Made by a program: the position numbers and the translations under genes
Assembly: GCF_000189635.1 (NCBI RefSeq)
Contig: NW_002476398.1
Location: 1-64,000 of the forward strand
Source of the DNA: Tetrahymena thermophila SB210
Taxonomy: Eukaryota; Ciliophora; Oligohymenophorea; Hymenostomatida; Tetrahymenidae
Direction: 5' to 3'
DNA length: 64,000 nucleotides
In this document: positions 26,964 through 37,799 of the stretch, one piece after another
How positions within the stretch are numbered: position 1 is the first letter of the stretch
Layout: every line of letters begins with the position of its first letter
The notes under the pieces: generated by a model
The model's database searches: none
What the model saw: only the letters and a program-made list of their open reading frames with translations
Told to the model about the DNA's origin: nothing

Positions 26964-27011
26964 ATTCCTCTGTTTTACAAAATAATTTGTTTGATTTTTA
27001 ATTTAATATAA

Positions 27012-27098
27012 ATCTTTCAATTTTTTTAAGATCAATTTTATTAAATTATTATTTTTGAGTGGTTATTACTAATAAATTACATAAATCAATTGAAAGAT
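27012..27098. repeat. Conserved upstream inverted repeat (deleted copy)
   Basis: Same ATCTTTCAAT / ATTGAAAGAT arms as at 23761-23865, with a shorter interior. It was carried here by the duplication of the giant gene 2 promoter side. Confidence 0.5.
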
Positions 27099-27479
27099 AT
27101 TTTTTATTTTTGTTTCTTTTGCAAATTAATGTTTTAGAATATTTTATATTCACCTCGATTTCTGTTACCAGTAACCAGAATTTTAAATTATAAATTCCCA
27201 TTTATTCTTTTTAAGATTAATATAAATAAATGATAAATTATAATATTTTAAGCTAATTAAAGAAATTTGTAATCATTTTTAGTATATTATTTTAATTTAT
27301 TTATTTATCAATAATTTGTGGGCTTCAAATGTTTCTTCGAAATTTGATAATTCACTTATTATTCTCTTTGACTTATTCAGGATAGATTCACTTGAAAATT
27401 TTCTTTATTTTTTAGATATTTTGTATTTATTTTTGTTTTCAATCTAATATTATTAATGATATTGAATGTGAGCATCACA

Positions 27480-28490
27480 AACTAAATATTGAAGAAAATG
27501 AAAAATGTTTAGTTGAAATAATAATTGATGACATTTTAATAGAAAATGTTATGGTTTTGTAATATATTGAGTAAAAATATGAAATAATGACAAAAAAGTA
27601 AATGAGATAAGATACTTTAATATAATCTAAAAGGTTTTTTCAGGAGTATTTTTATGATGCCTAAAGTGCTGCCTTTAATTTAGTCTATGCAGGAAAGTCT
27701 GTTCCTAAAAATTAGTTCACTAAGACCATATTTTGAAAGAAGTTTAGTATGGGATTTTATTGTCAGTTGTAGATAAAAAAATAAGTACAACACTTTCTGA
27801 TTTCATTTAGATTATTCAAATAAAGATAATTTTGCTCTTATAAATGATTTGGAAGACGAAGTTGCAGAAACATTTGATTGATTCTGATAAGACTTAACGA
27901 AAAAAATTTTTGTTTAGGAGTTTCAATGATAATATATTAAAAGCAGATAAAATATTATTCAAATTTTTACTTTAGAATATTTTATCAAATTATAAAAATA
28001 TCTAAAAAATGATAATTTAATACATTTCAAAACTACTTATTTAGACATATTGTATTGGAATAAATAGTAAATGGCTTAATTTATTTGTATAGCATTTATA
28101 AAAAATAATAATAAGTAAAATATGCTGGAGGTTATCAATATTCTTTAGAGTAAAATTTTTTTTTTTTTTCATCTTTTGTGCAAATTTTGGTAATTAATTA
28201 TCTTCATATTTCATTTTACAGGATTTTATCAGAAAAAGATATACAATTAATATTTATTTGTGATTATGCTTGTAACTTATTCATTTCGTTATTTTATTTT
28301 AATTCTTTTATTAAATAAAAAGCATTTACTCTTCAAATAATAATATCTGATAAATATTAAAGAGTCATTTATTTATTAATTTTACTGGAATTTTAGAAAG
28401 CATCATATTAATTTAATATTATTATTGAATGATTGATAGCTTAGGTAAAAAATACACTCTTTTTACATCCAACTTCAATCATTTAGTTTA
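27480..28490 (+). pseudogene. Broken copy of the unrecognised gene at 35259-36392
   Basis: Parallel to 35409-36380 along its length. A shared start-like segment reads MTKKQMRQDTLIQSKRFF here against MTKKQLRQATLKEFKKCF there; both continue with SAAFNLV.A.KS.PK and D.EDEVAETFD. This copy has in-frame TGA codons just after KTIF, after ETFD and again before QYIKSR, and its poly-T tract near 28150-28168 differs in length. It is therefore a relic. It sits upstream of GH45 copy 1 as the open copy sits upstream of GH45 copy 2, so the two genes were duplicated as one cassette. Confidence 0.65.
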
Positions 28491-28867
28491 TTACATATAG
28501 TTAGACTTCAATCAGTTTCAAACCAAATTTATGAAAAGCTGAACAATTTTGAAATCTAAATTAAAACCTCTTTAACTTAATTTCAGTGGTGATATATTAT
28601 TAAAATTAAATAATCATAGGGAAATATTTTATTTCCCCATTACAAATAAAAGATTTTTAATATAAATCACTAGAATTTGGCTCTATCTTATGCTTTAATT
28701 TAATATTTATTGTCAGATTAATAACAAAGGATTAATTTTTATGTTTCTTTTTTATTTTAATTATTTTTTAACCAACAAATTAATTCAAAAAAACTAACAA
28801 ATTTTATTCTGTAAACAATTTAATTTAAATTAAAAGAAAATTTTAAATATCTAACAATTTTACATCT

Positions 28868-29956
28868 GTCAATTAAAAGTCGAATAAATTAATTTGCTTG
28901 GTCCTTAAAGAATCCAAATACGTATTTCAAATTAATGATTTCGAAATTTTTTTTGCTATTTACAAAAGCAGTTTACTTTAAAATTTATATGTTTTTGTAA
29001 ATTACAATTTAAAATAATTCTTTATTTTATTTAAAATAAAATTTTAATCTTTTTAAAAAAAGATTTCTTAATATTTATTCAAAATTTAAGATAATTTTGA
29101 TAAATTTTGTAAAGACCTATGTATAATTTGTAAATTCTTAGATTAAGTAAGCTATTTTACATTTTACGGCAATCAATTAATTGAAATACATTTTATTTCA
29201 ATTATATTAGATATTTAAATAATTTAGATAAGATATGAAAAAAAATCTATTTACTTATTTTATTGAACAATTAATCACATAAATTTTTAAAATAGAATAA
29301 TTTAAGATAATTTGTATTTTCTAATTTATGGCAACAAAGTAATTTAAATCTATTTAATTCTAACAGCGATATTTGATATTTAAAATTCATTAAGAAAATA
29401 AATACTAAAAAATCTAAATATCTTATTTTTATTTTAATTAACAATCATACAGATTCATACAAATTTTGCATAAGATAAATTAAGATAATTTGTATTTTTG
29501 TTTTATGACTGTAAATTAATTTTAATTTATTTATTGCAACCATTAAAATTAAATAATTATCTTTTTTTACTTATTTTTTATTTGAGAAATCCAAAAACTA
29601 TTATAATCTTCAAATAAAATATGAGCTCTACATAAATTCTGAGCAAAAAAATTTTTTGATTTGCCTATTCTTTAAAAAGTAATAAAAATATATTGCTAGA
29701 ATGAAACTTGGCTCTCCTAATTGAATATAGATTATTTTTAATTTAGTTTACATTCCAAGCGAAATAGCCTTAATTTAATCAGGGGTTGCTCTATCAATTT
29801 ATTAAATCAGTAATAATTATTTATTTTGCTTAACATCAAAAGTTAACATTAGAGATCTTCAAGCAAGAAGTTTTAATGGATATAAATTAGAAATGAAAAA
29901 AGTAAATGAAACAAATATAATAAATAAATAAAATAAAATAATAATAAGTTAATAAA
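28868..29956 (+). repeat. Repeated 5' flank of GH45 copy 1
   Basis: Closely similar to 36717-37799 and 41906-42809. All begin near GTCAATTAA.AGTCGAATAAA, share CTATTTACAAAAGCAGTTTA and AAGATAATTTGTATTTT blocks, and end at the GH45 start codon. The AAGATAATTTGTATTTT block itself occurs twice inside the flank. It probably contains the GH45 promoter and 5' untranslated region. Similarity to copy 3 extends further left, to about 28.77 kb. Confidence 0.85.
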
Positions 29957-32322
29957 ATGAGAAAAAAAAATATATTGCTATTGAATATAATTTGCATAGT
30001 GCTTGTTAGCCAAGCAATAGCTTAAAACTATGATTACAATACTGCAAATGTTTGCGATACTGGCTCATTTGGTAAATCTCAAGATTAAGTTGCTTATATG
30101 TGCACTCATTAAGCTCTTGGTTCTTGCTAGCTACAATAAGCTGTGTAAGCTGATGGCTATTCTAGCTTTGCAGAGTATGGATTCGGAGGTTATGGAAGCA
30201 ACCCTCCTTCAAATTATTGTTGTAGATGCTTTTAAATTCAAGTCTAAGATGGTGATGCTCCTGCAAAGGATATTATTGTTTAAGGTATTAACACAGGTGG
30301 TGATGTAAACAGTAATTAATTTGATTTATCTATGATTGCTGGTGGCTTTGGCGCTAACAACGGATGTGCTAACTAAGTTTTTGCATGGAATGGTGGTGCT
30401 TGGGATGGACGTGCTGGTGCTGCCTAATACTCTTAAAGTGCTGCTGGTGATTGGTGCAGTGATCCTACTTCAGATAATTCTAGATGTTAAAGTGCTTACT
30501 CTGGTGGTATCACTAAAAAAAGTGATTGTGCTAAGTTACCTAACAATAACTTAACCTAGCTATGTGAATACTCTTTTGATTCAAAATGGAGAACTAACAA
30601 CGGAAATAGGGACACTATTATGAAAGAAGTAAGATGTCCTGCTGGATTGATTAAATTATCAGGCTGTAACAGAGATGATTCATCTTTACCTTACCCTTCT
30701 GGAAAGCTCTCTGCTAGTGATCCTAGTCTTATGAGAGGAAAATTGACTCATATGTGGGATTGTAAATATTTTATTACTTTAATATTTTTATTATTATTGA
30801 TTTTTACTAAGTAATAAAATTCGATTTAAAAAATGACAATTAAATTATTCTATTTGAACATAATTTGGTTATCAAACATAAAAGAAATAATTAATAAATT
30901 ACTTAATTTGTTGAATCAAATATAATTTATAAATTAATTAACTCAATTATGATAGAACGAGTTCAGTCTTATTGATTTTACCACAAAAAAATTGAATTTT
31001 TTGTTAGTAAATTGTAAGTAGATTTCATAAACATAAAAATTAATATACCAGATTTTCATTAAATCTTTAATACTATCTATTTTCTTTTCATAAAAAACAC
31101 TACATTCTATATTTATTTAATTTAATTCTCTCAAATAAAACTCTCCACAACTAAATTATTAAAGTTATATTTTTTCTTTTAAATAGGTTGCAAACCATCT
31201 TGTTCATGGACTGCAAATGTATTAAAAGCTAATGGCACTGCTGTCATGTCTTGCGATGCATCAGGTACCAATATCCTTGGAACTAATACTTCGTTTTAAT
31301 GTACTAATTTTACTTGTGATCCTACATGCAAAACCTGCTCTGCATCAAATGATGCAAAAAAATGCACATCTTGCAATACTGGCCACTACTTAAGCTCAAA
31401 CCCTGGATAATGTACCGCTTGTACTCCTTCATTAAATTGCTAAGAATGCTCCAATAGCTCAACATGCACTACTTGTTAAACTGGATATACTTTATAGATT
31501 GATGGATCATGCAAGAAACCTTGCGATTAAAGTTGTAAAACTTGCAGCACTTCTTAAGATGCTACTTAATGTACTTCTTGCTATGATGGATACTATTTGA
31601 ATGGATCTTCCGTTGGTACTTGTTCTAAATGCCCATCAGGTTGTACTAGCTGCACTTCTAATAGTAACTGTTTAGCTTGTACTGATAATTATGTTTTAAT
31701 AAGTGGGAGTTGCGAACCTTGCGACTGTCCATGTTTATCTTGTAAAACAGACACTAGTACTTGTACAAGCTGTATTAAAGGTTACATTTTAAATGGAAAC
31801 ACATGCGAAGCTACTTGCGATTCTACTTGCAAAACTTGCAGTAAAAACTAAGATGCAACTTAATGCACTTCTTGCAATTCAGGATTCTATTTAGATGGAA
31901 CTACTGTGGGATCATGTGTTTAATGTTCTTAAAATTGCAGCAGTTGTACTTCCAAAAATAGCTGTTAAACTTGTACCAACAACACCATATTAGTGAGCGG
32001 TTAATGCCAATCTTGTAAAAGCCCATGCTAAACTTGCTAGACTTCAGTCACAAATTGTTTATCTTGTGTTTAAGGGTATACTTTGAATAGAAATACTTGT
32101 TCTCCAACTAAAGGAGAATGTCATCCCAGCTGCAAAACTTGCAGTGTTAACAATGACTAAAATGCTTGTACCTCCTGTTTTGATGGGTTTTTAATTTTGG
32201 GTAGTGGTAATTGTTAGCCTTGTCAGCCTCCTTGTTATAATTGCTCTGGAAATCCCAATAACTGTACTTAGTGTGCTAGCGGTTATGCTGTCTAAAATGG
32301 TACATGCTAAAAAATCAAGTGA
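29957..32322 (+). CDS. Circularly permuted GH45 endoglucanase with furin-like repeats, copy 1
   Basis: Two exons, 29957-30761 and 31187-32322 (425-nt intron), 646 residues in the ciliate code. Signal peptide 1-22 (ends VSQAIA). Residues 33-247 match the middle-to-end of GH45 cellulases: QVAYMC (44-49), NYCCRCF (86-92), NTGGDVNSNQFDLSM (112-126, D123 = catalytic acid), GCNRDDSSLPYP (236-247). A linker (248-265) leads to MWDCCKPSCSW (266-276), the segment that opens ordinary GH45 proteins and carries the base (D268). The order is thus a circular permutation. The rest is a run of CxxC / C..GY furin-like repeats. Relative to copy 2 a two-base difference after GTCQKI causes a TGA, so about 100 residues and the hydrophobic tail are lost. 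Predicted secreted beta-1,4-glucan hydrolase; activity is inferred. Confidence 0.93.
30762..31186 (+). other. Intron splitting the GH45 WDCC motif (copy 1)
   Basis: The donor GTAAAT follows GGATT and the acceptor AAATAG precedes GTTGCAAACC. The joined codons read W-D-C-C-K-P-S-C. The first 50 intron bases are nearly identical in all three copies, and read-through would add the hydrophobic stretch CKYFITLIFLLLLIFTK in frame. This intron is 425 nt, against 181 and 169 nt in copies 2 and 3. Confidence 0.93.
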
Positions 32323-32535
32323 TAATACATAATATTATTCAACCTGCTAAACTTGCACATAAGCTAATAATGCTAATAATGTATGTGCACTATGCCTGAG
32401 TGGATTTGTTCTTACCTCAGATAACTATTCCTAATTCTGCTAAAGTCTCTGTTAAACATGCAGTGATTCTCCAACTAGCTGTTTTATTTGTGTTGCTAAT
32501 TATACCTATAATTGCTATGTTTATCCTCTCAATTT
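32323..32535 (+). pseudogene. Decayed 3' coding remnant of GH45 copy 1
   Basis: Beyond the TGA the sequence still resembles copy 2's last repeats, in a shifted frame (for example TGTTAAACATGCAGTGATTC against TGTTAAACATGTAGTGGTTC). The part encoding the final residues is shortened, with about 50 bases missing before the GCTATGTTTATCC piece. It confirms that the shorter protein arose by loss. Confidence 0.8.
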
Positions 32536-35258
32536 GATTTACGAAATGAATTAATTAGATTACATTATACATATAAATTATTAAAAAATCTATCTATAAT
32601 AAATTTATATTAGTTTGATTGAATAATATTACATTAGATTTAAAATCAAATCAAAATTTCTAAAATTTTTTTTATCATTCCATTTTAACCAACAAATGAA
32701 CACAAAGAGAATATAAATTAAAATGAAAATGAATTATAAAATAATAAAATATATTAAGTGTAATTTATATTTGTTATTAGTAGGCCAGAATAGGCAATAA
32801 TTCAATTCAATAAAATGATTTCATATCATTCTCCTAATTTAATTGAAAATTTAAAGTGAACTTCCATGAAATAAAATTATGTCATTCAAATAAGCTGTAT
32901 AGCAGAATTAAAGTTTAATTTTAAATAAATATTTTAATTAAAATCTTTTATTTTTTTTAGAATAATTCAAAATTTTATTCAGTATTTATTAAGAAAAAAT
33001 TTATATTTTAGCTCTAAATTCCCAAGTTTTAATTAAATTTGTTGTATTTAAAAAAGGAATAAATTTTTAAAAACTAACTTTTCAATTAAAAATTAATTTC
33101 GTCAAAAACATTATTATTTATTTAGAATGTTTTGGAAAATGATAAATATAAATATAGATTTTAGAATCATAAAAAAAAATTTTAAATATTTTATAATCTG
33201 GATGCAGTATATACTTAAATATTATTTGAAATAAACATAATCAAACTTTTAATAAAGCAAACATTTTTAAAAATTTGTTTTAAGTCAATTGAAATTTAAC
33301 ATTTTTAAATGCCTGAGCAGCCAAATTTAAATTCCTAAAAATGTTGTAAATGATTATTTTCATAGCTGTTAAAAATGACATCATTACATCATTAAACATC
33401 AATAATTAGTAACTTAGATAAAAGAGGAAAACTCTTGGGTTTAGCTAAATTTCAAAATAGATATAATATTTCAAATTACTTGCAATGGTACTCACCATAC
33501 TTATCTAAACAAATCAGCTTAGAAATCATAATATTTTGTTATTGATTTCAAAGTAGAATTATATTTAAGGAATCCTTACAAAATATGAATAAAATTATAA
33601 AATAAGTAAACAAGTAAGTTGAATTTGTTAAATTTTGATAATTAGTTTACCTAATTAAATGAATCAATTTTAATAAAACTAACACCACAGAAAATTATAA
33701 TTTTACCAAAATATACATTTTTAATTAAAATTTCAGTGTAAACAAAATAGCTTTACTTCTCACTGAAATATTGTATATTCAAGCAATTCTCTCAAAGTAA
33801 AAGAGAGAGCGTAGGCAGAATTTCATTTTGCTCATTTTGCTTATTTTGCTCACATAATGAGAGAGAATAGAATCACTTTAGATAACATTTTCGATAATGC
33901 TTTTCTAAATTCCATTAATCTCATATGGAATTTTTTATTTTGAAAATAGGTCATTCAGCAATTATTTAGAGTAATAAAAAATGTGATCATCAAATTTGAA
34001 TTCCATTTTGCTTATAAAACCTTAGAAAAGAATAAGAGGATTATTTTTTTTAAAAATTTTAACTTCTTCCTGCTCTCTTAAAATTTAAGCTTCACTATGA
34101 GAAAATTGAATTTTTACACCATTTAAAATTTAGGAGTTAAACCCTATTTCAGAATTTGAGCTCATTTATTTATTCCTAAATAAATTGTTCGTTTATCATA
34201 TTTTTATATTCAAAATGCTTAAAGATACAGTTTTACACACCAAAAATATTAATGAATGAGTTAATAATACTTTAATAAAATCTTCTTATATGTTAGGAAT
34301 GTTCCTTCTATATTAACCATAGCTTAGGAACAATTATTTTCAATAAATTTTATACCTATATCATGATAAATTGTTTCACCTCCTGTTTTCCTCCTTAAAA
34401 AAAGGCACCTAATCTTCATACAAGCTGAATATGTAGTGCTCTTACAATTGCTTTTATTATTTTCCTAAAAATCATAATCTCCTCAAGTTAAAATTATGAA
34501 TTTGTAGTACCAATAATAACTAAATATTTATTTTTCCAAAGTATCAAATGAGGCGCTTTTATGTCTTACTCAAAGAGGAGCTGTTCTAGAGACATATTGT
34601 AATATATGTCATTTGAATCAGAAAAAAATACTTCGAAATATATTCTTATCAATCTAAATTGATGTATTGAATTAATATAGAATCTATCTTCTTAGAAGTT
34701 AGATATCTACTAAATTAACTCAAAAGACTATATTTTATTATCATTTTTATTTAAATTTTAATATTATATAAAAGCTGATATCCATTAAATTATTTTTAGT
34801 TGTAAAATATCTTTCTCGTTTGATGTAAGCAATAAAATTTTTAAATCATTGTTAACACACAATAATATTTTAAATTGATGTTCAAAATACTAAAAGCAAG
34901 TATTAAATAAATTATAATCAAGTTAACATAAATAAGGGTTATATAAAGTATATTCTAATTATTAAGTTCAGTTTATATTACATTATACTAATTGAAAACA
35001 AATCAATGCTAAATATAAAATTTTAAAATCTATATAATTTAACTTCTCACTTCCTATATTTCCTTTTATTATTTAATTTTTTTGTAAGACATTTTTATAT
35101 AAGATATTTTTTTTTATGGTTACCTTTTATTAATTTTTAATTTTTTATCAGTTGTGTATTATTTAATATTTATTAATGAAACTATATAATAATTTGTTTT
35201 ATTAAATAATATTTGGTTTTAAGGGACGCAAAAATAATAAATAGAGGGTGCGAAAAAA
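32536..35258. other. Downstream flank of GH45 copy 1 and spacer
   Basis: About 32.54-34.29 kb parallels the 3' flank of GH45 copy 2 (40.43-41.75 kb), sharing GAGCAGCCAAATTT and TTCAAAATGCTTAAAGATAC blocks; copy 1 has roughly 0.5 kb extra around 32.7-33.2 kb. From 34.3 to 35.25 kb the DNA is unique to this window. On the minus strand at about 34620-34280 it has protein-like readings (for example LILWKNKYLVIIGTTNS, then ETIYHDIGIKFIENNC in another frame), possibly a gene relic. No complete gene seen. Confidence 0.6.
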
Positions 35259-36392
35259 ATGAATGGATGTAGTGCACAAGAATAACGGTTTCTACTGTAT
35301 TAGGTATTCTAAGGTAACTATTTTATCAGGATTTAGAGGAGACTTTAAATGCTTTATAGAATGCGACCAAACTTATAAAAATAAAAATATAGAAATACAT
35401 ATATACATAGTTAAAATAATAATTGTAGACATTTTAATTGTAAATGCTATGGTCTTAAATATATTGAGTAAAAATAAAAAATGACAAAAAAGTAATTGAG
35501 ATAAGCTACTTTAAAAGAATTTAAAAAGTGTTTTCTAGAGTACTTTGATGATTTCTAAAGTGCTGCCTTTAATTTAGTCTGTGCATATAAGTCTATTCCT
35601 AAAAAAGTAGTGCATTATAACTATATTGTGATAGAAGTTGGGTATGGGCTCTTACTGTCAGTTGAGGATAATAAAAATAAGAACAACACTTTTAGATCTA
35701 ATTTGGATTATTTTGATAAAATAATGTTACTCTTCTAAAACTAGTTCCAGATATAGATAGCTCTTGATTTGGTAGATGAAGTTGCAGAAACATTTGATTA
35801 ATTCTCATAAAAGTTAACTAAAAAAATTTTTGTTTAGGAGTTTCAATTATACTATATTAAAAGCAGATCAAATATTTTATTAAATTACAAAAATGTCTAA
35901 AAAATGATAATTTAATACATATTAAAATTACTTATTTAGACATATTAAATTGGAATAAATAGTGAAAACGCATTAGTATGTTTATATAATATTTATAAAA
36001 ATTAATTATATGTTAAATATATTGGAGGTTATCAATATTCTTTATTGTAAAAGTTATTTTTTTTCATATTTTGTGCAAATTTTGGTAAATTAATTATCTT
36101 CAAATTTCATTTTATTGGATTTTATCAGAAAAAGATATACAATAAATATTTATTTTGTTATTCTGCTTTTAACTTAATCATTTCATATTTTTATTTAATT
36201 CTTTTATTAAATAAAAAGCATTTACTCTTCAGATAATAATATCTGATAAAAATTAAAGGGTTATTTATTTATTAACTTTACTGGAATTTTAGAAAGCATC
36301 AGATTAATTAATTATTGAGTGATAGATAGCATTGGTATAAAAAATTTACTCTTTTTACATCTAACTCCTATCGTTTAGCATAATTTTTTTGA
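35259..36392 (+). CDS. Unrecognised 377-residue ORF paired with GH45 copy 2
   Basis: A single open frame in the ciliate code from ATG 35259 to TGA 36390-36392, rich in TAA/TAG glutamines. An internal ATG at 35482 (MTKKQLRQATLKEF) is the better start, because similarity to the broken copy at 27480-28490 is protein-like from there. The best-looking part runs MTKKQ.. through SAAFNLVCAYKSIPKK, SVEDNKNKNNTFRSNLDYF and DLVDEVAETFDQFSQKLTKK. The last third has two hydrophobic stretches (around residues 262-285 and 298-319), but is AT-poor in complexity and could be untranslated. No signal peptide or known domain recognised. It may be a real lineage-specific gene or a frame that happens to be open; it lies in the same duplicated cassette as the GH45 genes. 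Confidence 0.45.
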
Positions 36393-36716
36393 TGTGTCAT
36401 TTTGGAATTATCTTTATATTATTGGTTTAATTAATAAAATGAAAATTAAAAAAATCTAAAGGTTATTCACTTTGTAAATAAAAATGTAACTAACTGCAAA
36501 TAAAAAAAATGGTTAAAAAATTTAACTTAAAATTTTAAATAGGGTAAAATAAAAATAAAGTTATGTCCAAAAGTATGTTTTATTAGCAAAGTGGATTGAA
36601 TTTTACTTAAGAAGAAATTAATAATTGGGTACTAATAAATGATAGAATTAAAACCTAAATTATAAATTAATAATTTACATTATCCTAACAATAAAGATTT
36701 GTATTTATTTTTTATT
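36393..36716. other. Short spacer with a possible gene fragment
   Basis: A frame opening at ATG 36563 reads MSKSMFYQQSGLNFTQEEIN and continues NWVLINDRIKTQIIN before running into the repeated GH45 flank at 36717. It looks like the first ~45 residues of a gene cut off by the arriving flank. The rest of the spacer shows nothing. Confidence 0.35.
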
Positions 36717-37799
36717 GTCAATTAATAGTCGAATAAATTCATTTGCTTGATCTTTAAAGAATCCAAAAATATATTTCAAATTAATTATTTAGAAATTTTA
36801 AAAACTATTTACAAAAGCAGTTTACTATATAAATTTATAAGTTTTAGGAAATTATATTCAAAATAATGCTTTATTCTATTTAAAATAATATTTTAATCTT
36901 ATAAAAATGAGGTTTAATATTTATTCAAAATTTAAAATAATTTAGATAAGTTTTGTAAAAACCTGTATATAATTAGTAAATTCTTAGATTAAGTAAGCTA
37001 TTTTACAATTTACGGATATGAATTAATTTAATTCAACTGTATTAAATATTTAAAATAATCTAGATAAGATATGAAAAAGAAATCTATATATCTTATTTTT
37101 ATTTTATTAAACAATTAATCACACAAATTTTTAAAATAGAATAATTTAAGATAATTTGTATTTTCTAATTTATGGCAACAAAGTAATTTAAATCTATTTA
37201 ATTCTAACACAGCAATATTTGTTGTTTTAATTCATTTAGAAAAGATATCATAAAAAATCTTAATATCCTATTTTTATTTTAATTAACAATCATACATATC
37301 CATACAAATTCTTATATAAAATAAATTAAGATAATTTGTATTTTTGTTTTTATGACTGTAAATTAATTTTAATTTATTTATTGCAATCATTTGAAGTAAA
37401 TAATTATATTTTTTAACTTATTTTTATCATTAGAAATTCAAAAAATTTTATAATTTTCAAATAAAATATGAAATCTACATGAATATTCAGCAAAAAAATT
37501 TTTTTGATTTGCCTATTCTTTAAAAAGTAATAAAAATATATGCTAGAATGAAACTTGACTCTCCTAATTCAATATAGATTATTTTTAATTTAGTTTACAC
37601 TCCAAGCGAAAAATTTAATCTGGGGTTGCTCTATCAATTTATTAAATCAGTAATAATAATTATTTATTTTGCTTAACATCAAAAGTTTACATTAGAGATC
37701 TTCAAGCAAGAAATTTTAATAGATATAAATTAAAAACGAAAAAAGCTAAGAGAAACAAATATAATAAATAAATAAATAAAATAATAATAAGTAAATAAA
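36717..37799 (+). repeat. Repeated 5' flank of GH45 copy 2
   Basis: Counterpart of 28868-29956 and 41906-42809. It begins at GTCAATTAATAGTCGAATAA and ends at the start codon. Compared with the copy 1 flank it has only small insertions and deletions. Confidence 0.85.

Larger units (their letters stand above)
27100..29956. other. Region upstream of GH45 copy 1
   Basis: Starts with the copied promoter side of giant gene 2 (to about 27.3 kb). It holds a broken relic of the unrecognised gene (27480-28490), a stretch without recognisable content (about 28.5-28.77 kb), and the repeated 5' flank of the GH45 genes (28868-29956). It lies between divergent transcription units, so promoters for both directions should be here; no defined motif was seen. 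Confidence 0.6.

Noticed and set aside
30030-30554. Leu/Val-rich hydrophobic frames at 30030-30308 and 30336-30554, repeated at 37873-38397 and 42883-43407
   Set aside because: They are the second reading frame of GH45 exon 1. The true frame uses TAA/TAG as Gln and gives the conserved GH45 motifs.
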